A stretch of DNA of 64,000 nucleotides from Larix kaempferi (GCA_027924585.1 BSBM01000125.1:253001-317000); one strand, 5' to 3'. Shown: positions 11,351-24,138, counted from the stretch's first letter. Notes: generated by a model from the sequence alone, not told the origin. Made by a program: numbers and translations.

Positions 11351-12439
11351 TATTAACACAATATTTAACACCCTTAAATGTGTGAATCAAAAGCATTTAT
11401 CAGGTTTTCTCGCAACATGAAGACTAAGATAGAACACTAAAAGAGACAAATCTCATATCCCAACTGCTACTTTCCTAGAAGAAAGGTGCACGTGCTTATT
11501 GACATAGCCCAATACGGGAAAAATATAGTTATTGAATTTTCCTAAGATGAGCTTAGAATAAAAAAACCACAAGCTTCAAGTGGTCAAAATTGAATGAAAT
11601 GTGTCATTTTAGTGCAAAAAGCTCAAAATATCATGAAAGTTATTAAAACTATGGAAAACCAAAGTGTGAAGGAAATAAATGAAAGTAATGAATTGGTATT
11701 CTATCCCACATTTCACTTTTTCTCCTAAACACCCAAAGCCAAAATCTATTTAAGAGCTACTTGGGGTAGAGTTTGAAAGAGGAAGGATTGAAAAGCAAAG
11801 TTATTATAGTGAATTGGTGAGAGAATATTTTTCTTCACACTTTTGGTGATCAAAGGATTGGGACATAGAGGCGGTAACCTAGAGAAAAGAAGGAGGAAGC
11901 ATCTCATGATGAGGTTGTCATCTTCTACTTTTATTTGAATGAATATGAAATTATTCAATTGTCCCCAAAATGCTTATGTTTAATAATTTGTAGGATCTTA
12001 GATCTACTTTGGTTTGAATATCATGTGGAATGTTGTTAGTAGAATAGAGAAAACATGTTGTGTTTGAGTTTTGTAGGTACCAAGCATAGCATTAAGAGCA
12101 TCCAACATTGAAGAAAAATAAGCAAGGAAAGGCTTCTCCAAAAAGCTTCCCCAAATGGCACACTACAAGAGGTAGTTTTCTCTCTTCTCATCCTAACTCC
12201 TAAACCTCAAAGAAATTATGGATCTAGCTATGGATGATTGTCAATTAATCTTTTTATACTGCTAATAATGGAATTCACCAACTCATTAGTAAAGGAAAGA
12301 GATCTCATTCTATTTATCTAGCTTTGTTGTTGATTCTCCACCTATTAGAGTTGTCCTCAACACTTATTAAATATGGATGTTTTTTCATGAATAACACATC
12401 TCCCCATGTCACCTATTATATTGGGACCTATTCCCAACA
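11351..12439 (+). repeat. probable 3' LTR of the decayed Tat-like element
   Basis: Preceded by the purine tract TTAGGGGGCATC (11339-11350). Starts TATTAACACAA (expected TGTTA...) and ends CCCAACA at 12439, after which the minus-strand integrase relic of another element starts at once. Contains a TATA-like TCTATTTAAGAGC near 11745. Length (about 1.09 kb) is in the range of the 902-bp LTR of the intact relative. No matching 5' LTR is in the window and the start dinucleotide is mutated, so the limits are tentative. Confidence 0.45.
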
Positions 12440-12680
12440 CTAACTTGGTATGACAAATGGTTGTAGAAGACATGGTGTCTTGATTGTCTCTCCCTTACTA
12501 TGTTGGAAAACTAAACATTATGCCACAAACATTTGGACATCGATTTTAAGAACTTCCCCCAAAAAATCCGTATTGATCCTATGGTGAGTATTGAAGAACC
12601 CTTAATGTCATCCTATAGAAAAAATGTGCAATTATAAAAGGACCTTCTGTTTAAGTTGAGAATTTTTACATAAATATAGG
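12440..12680 (-). pseudogene. integrase N-terminal (HHCC) fragment of chromovirus-like gypsy relic
   Basis: Minus-strand reading across frames shows CLYLCKNSQLKQKVLL at the high-coordinate end, then blocks corresponding to 'THHRI', 'FQHSKGETIKTP' and 'LLQPFVIPS', the usual run through the zinc-binding H2C2 region of chromovirus integrases. If the 12686-35922 insertion is removed, the reading continues directly from the RNase H side at 35923 (…KNDSFWYRD), which confirms that the two flanks belong to one element. Stops and shifts abound. Confidence 0.65.
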
Positions 12681-12685
12681 CAATC

Positions 12686-13447
12686 TGTGATAATCTGCAG
12701 GAGATCTAACAGTTGTAACAAAATCACAATCAAACTCTCAAGAATGTTGCAAAGAAGAAGAGAAAAATGCACTCAATAATCACTCATGAACACAGAAAAT
12801 GGAGAATAGCAGTATCATACATCAGTTGTGTGCTGGCACTAAGTGAATAATGAATACAATAATGAAATCTGTGTGGACAATTCGAATTAACCAAGGAGGT
12901 CATTCGAATCATGCTCAAAGTCTAGCTTGGAGTATAATGGCGACATCATCCAGTTAGTAGTATCAGTCATAAATGGTAATAGTCAGTCAAGTGAGTCTAA
13001 CTGAGTCTAACAGAACCATCTAGGCATAAATCAGGGGATGGAGACTCCAAGGAGGGTGCATGAGGTTATCAAATGGTCAAGTGACACTCCATAACTAGCT
13101 AACTAGGAGCTGTAGTTAATCAGCATGAGCAATCAATGGAAGAACTGCTCAATCAATGCACTAACTGAATGATAAATTCCGGTAGGTGAGATAAGGCGCT
13201 CTAACTGAGTGATAAATGGTGGTAGGTGAGAAAAGGCGCACTAGTCATGTAGAACAGTCAAAGAGGGTGCATCAGGTAGGTAGGAGGCCAATTGGGGGCT
13301 AAAGACATGCTCTGGGGAGCTAAAAGTAAGCTCTAGGTGCTAGGGAGACCACCAAGATGATGATTGGATGCATGTAGAGGCATGCAACATGCAGATTTGC
13401 ATGCAGGCATGCAAAATATAAAAAATGATGGTGTTAATATTCCAACA
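12686..13447 (-). repeat. LTR A (3' LTR of body 1), 762 bp
   Basis: Plus-strand limits TGTGATAATCTGC...ATTCCAACA. Preceded by the left TSD CAATC. On its high-coordinate side a degraded C-rich PPT (13448-13455, CCCCCGCC) follows, as expected for the downstream LTR of body 1. Confidence 0.9.
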
Positions 13448-13936
13448 CCCCCGCCGCAAGCTATACTATATTGAGGAATAACTGAAATCTGAAAAATAGG
13501 GCCCTGGTGATTAAGACCGAAGGTCACCCCGTACAATCAATCTAAATAAACTAAGTGTTGAAAGAGGGAAAACCCAGTGGGAAGAAATCCCTCTCTCAAA
13601 ATAGACTGAAGGATGCTAATGTAGCATATCATCACTCACCCCAGTAGGTGGAAAGTGTCCTTCTTTTCCGGAGAAGGATCGATTGATCTGAAATGGATCA
13701 ACAATGTGAGAAGGATGAAACCTTCCATTCTAAAAATCTGATCTGGTTCATCATTGATCATGTGGATCACCAACGAAATCACCGGCAGATCAGAGTGTAA
13801 TGGCTGCCCATCGAAGATGAGGAGGATCATTAGGTGAGATATCTTCAGGTTCTTGTGGATCTGGATCTCCCATTCTCTCATCTTCGTCATCAGTTGCTAG
13901 ATCTTCAGGTTCTTGTGGATCTGGATCTAGCATTCT
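13448..13936 (-). pseudogene. body 1, terminal part: acidic repeat tail and 3' region
   Basis: Continuation of body 1 beyond the gypsy insertion, collinear with 32428-32891 of body 2. The minus strand encodes two copies of the acidic decapeptide DPDPQEPED (at 13930-13890 and near 13870-13830) followed by a stop, then about 350 bp of untranslated sequence to the PPT. The break at 13936 coincides with the duplicated ATTCT of the gypsy insertion. Confidence 0.8.
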
Positions 13937-14838
13937 TGTTACACCTAAAATCTTCCCATCATCAGTTTCAGTGTATACACCCATGAAGTTACCCTGATTG
14001 AGTGATTGACCTGGAAGGGTTTGTACACATTTGTGCTAGGTTTTGAGATGTCGTCACAGGGTGCACTCATGCAATTTGCGACGTCGCAGCTTGCTTCATT
14101 ACAGGGTGCGACGAAGTCAGTTAATGGGAAAAAATACCTTCTTCAAGGTTCTTCTCGAGACTTGCTGACTTGGGGCCCTATCCCTAACCTCTGGGGGAGT
14201 TAGTACTCGATTCCTAACACCTTGAAAGGATCCCCTATCTCTATCCTACCATATCTCAACCTATCCTATCCATACTCTATCCACTTAGTCCTATATAAAA
14301 GAAGCTCTATCCCTCTCCAAAAGGAGGAAGTCGATGGTGTCTACATGCTAGTGAAATCACTCTTGAGAGATCTCTACTCATCCTTGAGAGACTCGAGCTT
14401 CCTTAGGAGGAAATGGAAAATGGCTTTGTTGGAGAAGGGATGCAGCGTTAAGCCTTGGTTGTAGTTCTATATCTCTGCTATGTACTTCCCTATTTTTACA
14501 GTAATACAAATGCTTTCCACCAATATTGTTCATGTGTGTAATGATATTGAGTAGTCTATCTGCTTAACTGTTCACTTAGATCTCTTATTGTATACATGCC
14601 CTTTACTTGTTTCTCTTGTTTCTTGTCTTGACAGGTCTTGTAGCTTGGATCTGACGACCGTGAGACGTGGAGCAGCATACAGGAGAAAGGACTGTGAAGT
14701 GAAAGGTAAGACTTCTAGTACTCGATCCTTAAGTAGATCTAGGAAATGCATTCGTAGCCTATCTTATTTGTTCTAGACTCACATTGAGCTAGGGAGATCA
14801 CACCTTGAGTCCGCTCTCGGTAGATTGTCCGGTAAACA
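13937..14838 (+). repeat. 5' LTR of the Tat-like element
   Basis: 902 bp, TGTTACACCTAAAATC...GGTAAACA. Contains the TATA box TATATAAAAG (14292-14301) and the palindrome GCGACGTCGC (14078-14087). Same length as the 3' LTR. Confidence 0.95.
14292..14301 (+). promoter_or_regulatory. LTR TATA box
   Basis: TATATAAAAG, identical in the 3' LTR at 28833-28842. It is the likely pol II promoter, with transcription expected to start some 30 bp downstream. Confidence 0.7.
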
Positions 14839-14842
14839 AATC

Positions 14843-14860
14843 TGGCGACCATACTAGGGA
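14843..14860 (+). other. primer binding site region
   Basis: TGGCGACCATACTAGGGA, four bases after the LTR end. It resembles the tRNA-Arg-type PBS (TGGCGAC...GGGGA) of Ogre/Tat elements with several mismatches, so the tRNA assignment is tentative although the position is right. Confidence 0.55.
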
Positions 14861-17098
14861 ATGCATGTCTGATTCTGTAATTGCTTGAGATTCATTTTCA
14901 GTTGATTGCTTGACACAAGCCTTCCATTTGTCATTTGCTTCGTGAGTTGATTTCACTATCAGATCTTCATCTTGAAGACTCTGATCAGCTTCCTCTGAGT
15001 TTATACTACACATTTCCAAACCATTCCATAGTTCATTGCTTGGAGATCTTATTCATTTTGGAACTTAGATCTCGCCCGTCGCACCTGGTTAGTGGAAACA
15101 GAGCGACACTATGTCATTTATGGCCTCTGTTCTTTACTTGTTAGTCACTCGTCACAGCCTTTTCATTGGTATACTACGACGTTGCCACACTTACTGCATT
15201 GGTAAACTGCGACGTCGCACTGTGTACAAGCACAGAGTGCGTCGATTTGTCAAAATTTGGCATGCAGGCATCCCCTCTCCATTTGTCAATCTGAACTTTG
15301 GTTTGTTGTATGAACTCCCTCTGTGCTACAAGATCCAGCCAGAGATCCCATTCCTTGATTCATGTATTGAGTGTTCAGTTATTTGGATTGATTTTGGGTT
15401 CCATCTTGGACAAGTCTGAGGACTGGTAGTGGTAGACGCTCTTGCCTCCTCCACCTTCATCTGCTCACCCTTGTATTACCTTCCTTCCATCCCTGATCTG
15501 ATCATTGCATTAGATCAGCTTCCAGACCTCATTTACATTATTTTTTGAGCTTTGCTTGCTTGGTTTGCTAGCTACTGTTTGATTTGGAGTTAAGTGTGTC
15601 TTTCAGCTTGATTGAGTGCTTGTCTTTTCTTGAGTTTCTGAGTGTACCGAGTGTCACAAGTAGTGTTTTCTTTCCATTCATTTAGATCTGAAAGCTCAAT
15701 TGTTATCAAGTTTATTCTTTGATACATCCATTGAAAAGTTAAAAAGTGCTTCTTTCCCATCATTTCTTGAGTGTTTTTGAAGAAAATTGTTCTTGCATTG
15801 GAATGTTTCATTTATCAATCTTTTGGAAAGTTGAATGAATGTATGATCATTTGTGTTTTTCTTGAATTATGAATCGCTCATCTTCTTGAAAGACTCAAGC
15901 TACACTTCCAATTTTGCAAAAGTATTTCCATGCTAGGGAAAGATAGGTGCATTTTTTATTTTTCATTGCTTTTGGGCCATTGAAAATGAAATTGAAAAGC
16001 TTGCATACTCCATCTTAGAATTCTCTCTTTTCATTACCTAGTATTGTTTTCGTTTTGAAAAGGAAAAGAAAAAAAGGTTATGATTTGGATTAGTAATGTT
16101 GTGATTTTATGTTTCGCAAAAATGAAAAGAATATTTTCATAGTCAAACTTGTTTGAATTGGGAACTGTTGCATTGTGTTGTTTTGGCAATCTCGTCGGAA
16201 AGAAAAATATTTCTCCTTCCCATAGCTAGAATTCATTGAAAGAAAAGAATATTTTGTGCATGTAGCTAGGACTTGTATTATGCTTCCGATTATGTACTCA
16301 CCTCATGCATTCACCTAACAGTCCAACATAAAATTAACAGTAGAACTAGGTAAAAATTTTAGCAACTTGTGTGTAAGTTAGAGACGTGTTCCGACGTCGT
16401 TAAGCGTGGCAGCTGTCGTTATTTTTCAGCACTGTATCCCAGGGGTATTGTAATCTTCCACATACTTATCGATATATCGAGCTCCTTCACATACCCACCA
16501 AGTACCATAATCTGTACTTGGCGTATATCGAAGGATGTATCACGTACTCGGTAGTATATCAGAAGGTCTCTTGCCGAACGGTTATGCATTAGACAGCACC
16601 AGTACAGATTTGAGCTCCCACGTGCCTTGCATATATCAAGAGACACCATTAGGATTCTTTAAACCAATTGAGTTAACCATTTGGCCGTCTTGGCAAAGCA
16701 ATACACCGAGAACAACACTTGGGGAGATTAGCACGCACGTATTGTCCAAGTAATCGGGTATGCAGGCAAGGGTATGGTCCCAATCCTCCTTGTCGCATCA
16801 TATTGTTCGACCTTGTAGTATATCGCAGCTTGTGATGCCTTGATAATCCCGTGAGGTTCCATACTTTTGAATCCACTCTGTCACATAAGACTGCTTGTTG
16901 CCTTAGTTTGAGTAGGTTTTTCTGGACTGCTTTTCTTTTTTTAGCTTACCCTTAGGAGAAACGTTGTTTCAGCCACTCTGGCTGATTTTCCTGACACTCT
17001 GGAGGATTTTCATTGGAGAAGGTCCCGTAGGATCTTAAACTTATCACCTGAACATCCCCTTAACCCGGAGGTTATTTCGAGTGTAAGAATGGATCAGC
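14861..17098 (+). other. untranslated leader of the Tat-like element
   Basis: About 2.2 kb between PBS and gag with no recognisable domain. Short open stretches only. A further GCGACGTCGC palindrome lies at 15209-15218. Long leaders before gag are common in Tat/Ogre-type elements, where packaging and splicing signals may reside. Confidence 0.5.
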
Positions 17099-19809
17099 AT
17101 AACATGGTCGTAGTTACTAAAGTGGAAAACCCCACTCTGAATATGGGAGGACATTTGTTTCCACAAACTCCTTCGAATTCACCTGCCTCTCATCCCCTGT
17201 AGGATGAAGAAGTACAAATCCCCACTTCGCAAGACCTTTCTCCCATCATCCTGGGAGAACCTGGATCGTTGGAATGGATAAACCAACCCCGGGATGATCC
17301 TATGGCAGCTGTTGGTCCTTCATCAACTTACTAGACATCTTCTACTGGTCACCCAGTGGCTCATTTTACCATCGCATCACCACCCAACTGGACTACTCCA
17401 GAGCTCTCTAGACCCTTCTACATGCCCTACCCCACCGAAATCTTTGCACCCATTCAAGAATGCTTGGATCAGTTACGTATTAAGGGTAATGAACTTCGAA
17501 GACAAAGTCTCGAGCAACGACCTAGGTATAGAGATACCTCAATTCATCTGATATCTTTTGGTTCACCAGAACCATCTTCCCACCACGCGACCATTAATGA
17601 GACTGGTCAACCCTCGCAAGAGTCCAGTCCTGCACTTCAAGCAAACCAACCGGTGGAAGGACAATAGTCCAACACACCTATTACTACCATAGTTAATTTA
17701 CCAACTCCTCCCCCACCTCAAAATTCAAGGGGAGGATATTCCATTCCCACGGATTATCTCATTGGTAATGTTATTACTACGGTAGCTGGCATAATATGGG
17801 TAAACCCCCGTTTCCTAACCAGAACGTAAGCGGTGAAATCCCCAGCGAACCTCCCGTTGGAACTTCTCAACCTGCTAGACCATCCACCATGCGATTATCT
17901 CATGTTGGGGGGCCATCCAATGTAACTTAACCCCCATGGAGTCAATCATATCCAAGTTCCATTAACCCTGTGCTGGGTCAATCTAATCCCGGAAATGCGC
18001 CATACGGGATACCTTATCCCGGAAACCCATACACTCTATGGGGAAAACAACCCGTTTCACAACATGGACCCCAACCAACTATCCCTCAAGCACCACCACC
18101 CTCGATCGCCCCCCCCCCTACCTCCTACTGGAGGCGATGAGCCCCCACCTAACTTTGGAGGAGGCGGACCTCTACCTTCGAGTGGAGGTCCAACCCATTC
18201 TACCAACAATGGCCCCCACCCTTCCGGCAGGGGCGGGAATGGTCCACCACCCCCCCCAGATGGAGGTGGCGGAGGACCACCCTATTATGGTGGGGGAGGA
18301 CATTTCCCTTCGGGTGGTGGAGGTGGTCCCCCACCCCCTCCATGCGGGGGTCGTGGCAGGTCTAATTATTATGGTCGTGGTGGTGGAGGCCCTCATCCCT
18401 CCAGCTGTGGAGGTGGTGGGGGCCCCCATCCTTCTGGTGGTGGAGGTGTTCCACCACCCCCTCCAGGCGGAGGTGGTGGTGGCTCACCTTATTATGTTTA
18501 TGGACCTCCACCTCCCCTCGGCGGTGGCGATGGACCTCCACCTCTTCCCGGTGTTGGAGGTGGAGCCCCGCCTTATTGGAACGGACCACCTTATGGTAGC
18601 AGACCCCCTTATGGTCCGGGCGGCACACCCCCCTACGGTTAGTTTCCCCCGTGGTCACCTTTTAATCAGTCGATACGAGGTCCCACTGGTCCTTACATGC
18701 CTTATCAGTATTATCAGTACCCGTAACCTAATCAATAGTTGCCCTTTTTGGCTAATTTGGACCTACTCGATCTGTCTCGACTGACAAACGACCCCATCTA
18801 CCATGGAACTAACTGGCCCCCGATTCCGGTGAAACTTCCATCAAATATCCCCAAGTTTGACGACAAGTCGGATGATGATCCTAAACACCACGTGATGACA
18901 TACCATTTATGGTGCTCATCCAACTCTCTAATGGACGACTCGATCCGTCTAAGCTTATTTCAACGGACTCTCACTGGTTCGGCTGCAAAGTGGTATATTG
19001 AACTACCACCTCATTCTTTTCATGATTTCGATTCTCTTGCTATGAACTTCTTGACTCACTTCCAACTACCTATACGGTACGAGATTGGTACGGACCTTCT
19101 CACCTCTCTTCTTCAAAATACCGCTACTCATATCTATACTTATATAAATGAGTGGCGAAGGAGAAGCCGTTTGATTAAGGCTCCCATTCCCAATCAACTC
19201 CTAGCAGATTGGTTCACGAAGTCCCTTATCCCTCACATAGCTCGAGATGTCGCCATGGGCGGTGCTGTCACTGAAGAGCAAGCTATCGCTCGTGCCCATT
19301 ACCTAGACTTGGTCTATGCTCAAGCGCGCACCCTGTTTGAAATTCTTCTTGACTCACCCCGTGACACTTATGACCCCACGAAACCTCCTAAGGGACCCCA
19401 AACTGATGGCATCATTGGATCCCTTACCACCCAACCTGTTGGATCGTCGAACCTCCATAGTTCCTCCCCATTACCAACTCAGGATGGTCACAACATCACC
19501 AAACCAACCAATCCTGTTGTAACTGAAGAGGTGAATTCTGTCCAATCAACTTCATCTCAGAAGTCTGGCGGCAAGAAGAAGAACAAAGGGAAACCTAAGA
19601 AGTCTTCCGCCCTGCAGGAACATAAGAGTACTCCTGATGACGCCAAACAGAAACGGAAACTAAAATTTCCTTGTTTACTATGTGGAGATGATCATTTTTC
19701 CAAAGCGTGTCCCCATAGAGACGAAGTTCAAAATTTTCTTAGGGGTAAACTGCCTCTCGCAGTCCTCAACGATCCGTTTCCCACTCAAAATCAGCGAATG
19801 ATTGCTTAA
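17099..19809 (+). pseudogene. gag of the Tat-like element
   Basis: The first plausible ATG is at 17099. The N-terminal part (17.1-17.9 kb) is broken by stops and frame changes; 17356-17667 is open. 17995-18642 encodes a Gly/Pro-rich tract. The conserved capsid part is the 356-aa open frame 18739-19809: retrotrans_gag domain at roughly residues 30-200 (LFQRTLTGSAAKWYIELP, FDSLAMNFLTHF), a Lys-rich basic stretch near 275-305, then a zinc knuckle CLLCGDDHFSKAC (CX2CX3HX4C, one residue short of the usual CX4H). In-frame stops at 18640, 18724 and 18736 separate the two open parts; each could come from CAG/CAA by C-to-T change. The gag frame ends at 19809, inside the pol frame that begins at about 19802 in another frame (+1 relative). 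Confidence 0.85.
18119..18642 (+). repeat. Gly/Pro-rich low-complexity tract in gag
   Basis: In the gag frame this is built from runs such as GGGGGPPPPP and PPYGPGG. At the DNA level it is a purine/pyrimidine-alternating GGWGGTGG/CCACCCCC minisatellite-like stretch, also open in other frames. Confidence 0.85.
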
Positions 19810-22800
19810 CCCCACCCCATCCCAGGGGGAACCATCCAATACCGTGCATGTTCTCATGGTACATAATGAAATGATCAATTTGAACACTCGCTCGCGAACG
19901 TATGACTCGGTCCCTTCGAAAGAACCCATTAGAAGAAATGCTGAAAAAACTTCCAACTCTATACCTAACATCACTATACCATCAACTTCTCTCACCATTG
20001 AGAATCCATCTTTAGATTCGATATTGCGACCGCCCAAGAGCACGATTCGAAAATCCGTTTTCAATCCTAATGCTCAGGCAGCACAAAATTACAATATTGT
20101 GGAAGACTTGGCACAAGCTCCTTGTGCCATGTCCACGTTGGAAGCTTTGCAGAATTGTCCCAATCAATGCAAAACTCTCCTCACGGCAATCGGTGTAGTT
20201 GACCCTGATTCTTCGAATACCATCATGTTCCAACTTGACTACTTCAAGCCGAGGCTTTCCCATCAGCTCGCATTCCAAGTAGCTACAAACATTGCTGGGA
20301 AAATTGTCCATCACTCCATTTTGGACGAAGGTGCCTCTAATTCTGTCATGTCGATCGCTTGTTGGAGAGCCATCGACTCTCCTGAATTGAATCATTCTCC
20401 TACCACGTTGAAAGAATTCGACGGGTGTGGCTTTCAACCTCATGGGATCCTACAAGCTCTCACAGTTGAGTTGGGCGGAAAGACTGTGACCATTAATGTG
20501 GAAGTGGTCTCAGCCCCGATAGATTATAATCTCTTGCTTGGTCACAATTGGTTTTACGCCAAGCAGGAGGTAGCCTCTTTAGTCTTCCGTGTAGTACAAT
20601 TCCCCCACCAAGGACGAATTGTTACTATTGACCAACTAGATTTTTGCACACCAGACACTACTACTCATCCTGGTGACCATGTTCCTTCCATTGGACAAAC
20701 GTCTAAACAGTATGAGAGTATAGGGGTTGGCCTTTTGAAATATTCATCTCTCATGGGAATTTTTCCAATCTCAGACCCCCCTAATCATGTTTCCTCAGTG
20801 AACATGATCTCCGCAGAGATTCCATCTCACTCCATTGATACTTGGCTTGTACCTAAAGAAGCCACAACACACTTGATTGGAAATGCGATGCTTCTTTCAC
20901 TCGCTGAATGTATTTACGAGGCCATCCAATCAGCACAGGAGGACCACTTAAATGTGGCCTCCCCATCCTGTTCTCTGCAATAGGCATCATCCTTACCTGA
21001 TCTCTTACTTCAGACGTTTTAGTCAGATGAGTCCATCATGGAAGTTATGAATGTTGATGATGGTCCGTGGATGACCTCCACCATAGGTCGTCAATTCTTC
21101 CCCCGTTGGAGTACATAGAGAACAACATCAGTCCCATCTTTTCACCGGATATCTACCCGTTCCCCCTAGTCCACTGTACTTACATGTCTTTCGGACACTG
21201 AGGGTAACTTGGCCAACATTGAGCCTACCACCCCAGTAGACATCTCGGTAAAACCTGGTGTAGTGGAACACATTCACATAGACTAGAAGTGTTCCCCTGA
21301 AGAAATAGCTATGGGTACGACCTTTTTCAAGCGATTTCGAGACGTATTCACTTGGTCCTATGAGGAGATGCCTGGGATAGACCCCGCGATTGTTTCTCAT
21401 GAAATAAAAACCTATCTCGACATCAAACCTATACGTCAAAAGTTGCGACCGGTACACCCCCGAAAGACTACAGCGATCAAGGTAGAGATTGAAAAACTCT
21501 TAAAGGTTGGTTTCATTTATCCTGTCCCATTGACGGATTGGGTCTCAAACGCCGTCCCTATGAACAAAAAGTAGGGCACCATTCGCATCTGTGTCGATTA
21601 TCGGGACCTTAACAAGGCTTGTCTAAAGGACAACTACCTGACCCCATTCATTGACCAGATTATCGACAATTGTGCCGGAAGCGTCATCTTTTCATTCATG
21701 GATGGATTTTCTAGTTACAACTAGATTGAGATCAACCCAGCCGACCAACATAAGACGACTTTCATCTGTCCTTGGGGGACATTTGCATATCACAAAATCC
21801 CATTTGGCCTTAAAAACCCTGGCGCCACGTTCCAGCGAGCCATGTCGTATGCCTTCCATGATATTAAGGACTTTGTGGAACCTTACCTAGACAATCTCCC
21901 TGCTCATTCAAAGCAGCGTGAGTTCCACATGGATCATCTGACGGCCATTTTCCTCAGATGCAGACGCTACAATATCTGTCTGAATCCTCACAATTGTATA
22001 TTTTGCGTTGAATCTGGATGCCTCTTAGGATTTATCGTCTCGAAGGATGGGATCTGCATCGATCCCTTAAAGGTGGAGGGTATTGTCAACCTACCACCTC
22101 CAACCGATGTGATGGAACTTCAAAGTCTCCAAGGGAAGGCGACTTATTTACGACGTTTTGTTTGCAACTTCGCGGAAAAGACTAAGGGGTATATGAGATT
22201 TCTTAAGAAGGACGTCCCGTTCATTTGGGACGATCAAGCACATAAATCCTTTGACAGCATCAAACATGCCATCACGCATGCCCCCGAAATCCAACTGCCA
22301 AATTATTTCCGAGATTACATCTTATATCTTGCCGCTTTTGCTACCACTATCGCTATGGTTTTGGTACAGGAAGATCAAAACGCCCAGGAACATGTAATAT
22401 ACTATGCCAGTAAGGGTCTCACTTACACTGAAACTAGATATTCACATGTCGAAAAACTCGCTTTCGCGGCGGTCATCACCATCCAAAAGTTCTGCCACTA
22501 TATCTTGCTCCGCACCACCACCGTCATCGCATACTCGAACCCCATGTACCACGTACTGACACGTCAGGTGCTTGGGGGCAAGTACTCACGCTGGATTGTG
22601 ATACTGCAAGAATTCAACCTTCTTTTCAAGAAAGCCAAGTCCAAAAAGTCCCTGGTGTTTGCTAAGCTTATTTGTGACCTTCCCTGTTCTGATGTAGAAG
22701 TTGAGCACAACGACTTTTTTCCAGATGAATCATTGTTTCTCATTAGTACGACTGATCCGTGGTATGGAGATATTTCATTATATCTTCAAACCCAACGCTT

Positions 22801-24018
22801 CAACCCTCAACTGTCACACGACGACCATCGTAGAATACGTCACCATGCGAAGTATTATCTGATCATCAGTGATACTTTGTACTGCCCTGGCGTCGATTCA
22901 ATTCTCTGACATTGTCTAACTCATGATGAGGCTGAACGCGTTCTGAATGACTGTCACGCTGGGGCGTGTGGTGGTCACCTCTCTGGGATGGCTACAGCCC
23001 AGAAGATTTTGCGCGCAGGATATTACTGGCCTACTATCTTCAAATATTGTATTGAGGCTGTGAAGAGATGTCCTCCATGTGAACACTTCCATATGAAGAA
23101 GTGCACCCATCCCACCCCATTACACCCGGTTATTGCCGTGGGCCCCTTCATAAAATGGGGCATCGATTTTATGCATTGTAAGCCTACCTCAGCCAGGGGG
23201 CATAGTTACATCATTGTAGTTGTGGATTACTTCACAAATTGGGCCGAGGCAATGCCTACATACCAAAACGACGGTAAAACCGCTGCACTCTTCATGTTTA
23301 ATCATGTAATAGTGCGGTTTGGAGTTCCACAGGCAATAGTGACCGACCATGGTTCTCACTTCCAAAACCATATGGTCGATGAACTGAGTGATATATGGGT
23401 TTTCGTCATGAAAACTCAACACTGTACTACCCGCAATCCAACGGACAGGTCGAGGTCATTAACAAGGTCTTGAAAACTATGGTCCAACGGATGGTAGGTA
23501 CGCATAAGTCCAGCTGGCATAATATGCTCTTTTCAACATTATGGGCCTACAAAAATCCTATTAAAACCGCCACAGGGTTCAATCCTTTCCAATTAGTGTA
23601 TGGATTGGAGGTTGTCCTACCTATAGAGTGCGAAATTCCGTCTCTACAACTCGTTGTCGAACTTCTTCCTAACACTACTGCCAAGGAAGAACGTTTCCTG
23701 TACTTATCCCAACTTGATGAGTCTCGCCAAAATGCTGCTCTTGCTAATGAAGCACATAAGAAATGCATTAAATCTCAATACGACAAGTCAGTTGAACCTC
23801 GTATCTTCAATGAGGGTGACCTGGTCCTCACATACGACCAGAGACATGACAAACTAGGGGCAGGAAAGTTCAAGTCCATGTGGCACGGACGTTACATTGT
23901 CAAACGTGTTTTGGAAAAAGGAGCTTACAAGCTTGAATATTATGACGAAATATCTTTGGGTGAACCCTGTAATGGGCTTTACCTAAAGAGGTACTATACC
24001 CAACCCTCTCATGCATAG
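19802..24018 (+). pseudogene. pol: protease, RT, RNase H, integrase
   Basis: One main frame with breaks. Protease: 19802-20983, active-site ILDEGASNSVMS near residue 172 and YNLLLGHNWFY near 240. RT: 21311-22250 with IRICVDYRDLNKA, FGLKNPGATFQRAM and the catalytic box YLDN at 21884-21895 (YLDD expected, so the second Asp is Asn). RNase H: about 22290-22690 (NPMYHVLTRQVLGGKYSRW, KSKKSLVFAKLICDLP). Integrase: H2C2 zinc region 22910-23110, core Asp in WGIDFMH (about 23156-23176), Asp in IVTDHGSHF (about 23336), Glu in PQSNGQVEVINK (about 23440). The last part, 23395-24018, is in another frame after a frameshift near 23395. Stops: TAG 21572, TAG 21722, TGA 22907. This is the enzyme set for reverse transcription and integration, now non-functional. 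Confidence 0.92.
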
Positions 24019-24138
24019 ATTTTCATGTATATATTGTACATGGCATGTTTGTGTGTTTTTGCGTGGTGTGACGCACTTGTTTTTTAGTGTCTTTAGATCT
24101 TGTTTCCACTTCTTATACCATGTTCTGTCTACGTGTGC

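Larger units (their letters stand above)
5005..12439 (+). mobile_element. decayed Tat-like gypsy element, 3' half, invaded by three other insertions
   Basis: Plus-strand relic made of an RNase H fragment (5020-5385), a 3' non-coding region (about 6480-7420 and 10807-11340) and a probable 3' LTR (11351-12439). The non-coding segments share phrases in the same order with 27490-28170 of the intact 15.4-kb element, e.g. 'gtaccttgg...ggcaggtt' and 'gttaacaatatacatcaatgac'. Homology stops at 7420 and resumes at 10807, exactly the edges of the inserted LTR element with TSD ATATT. It lacks the antisense PMD frame: only about 1.1 kb of unassigned sequence (5390-6480) lies between its RNase H and the 3' region, against about 2.9 kb in the intact copy. 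Confidence 0.6.

Noticed and set aside
18038-18784. 248-aa plus-strand frame overlapping the Gly/Pro tract
   Set aside because: Shadow of the GGT/CCA-rich gag tract in another frame; the gag frame continues into the capsid domain, this one does not.
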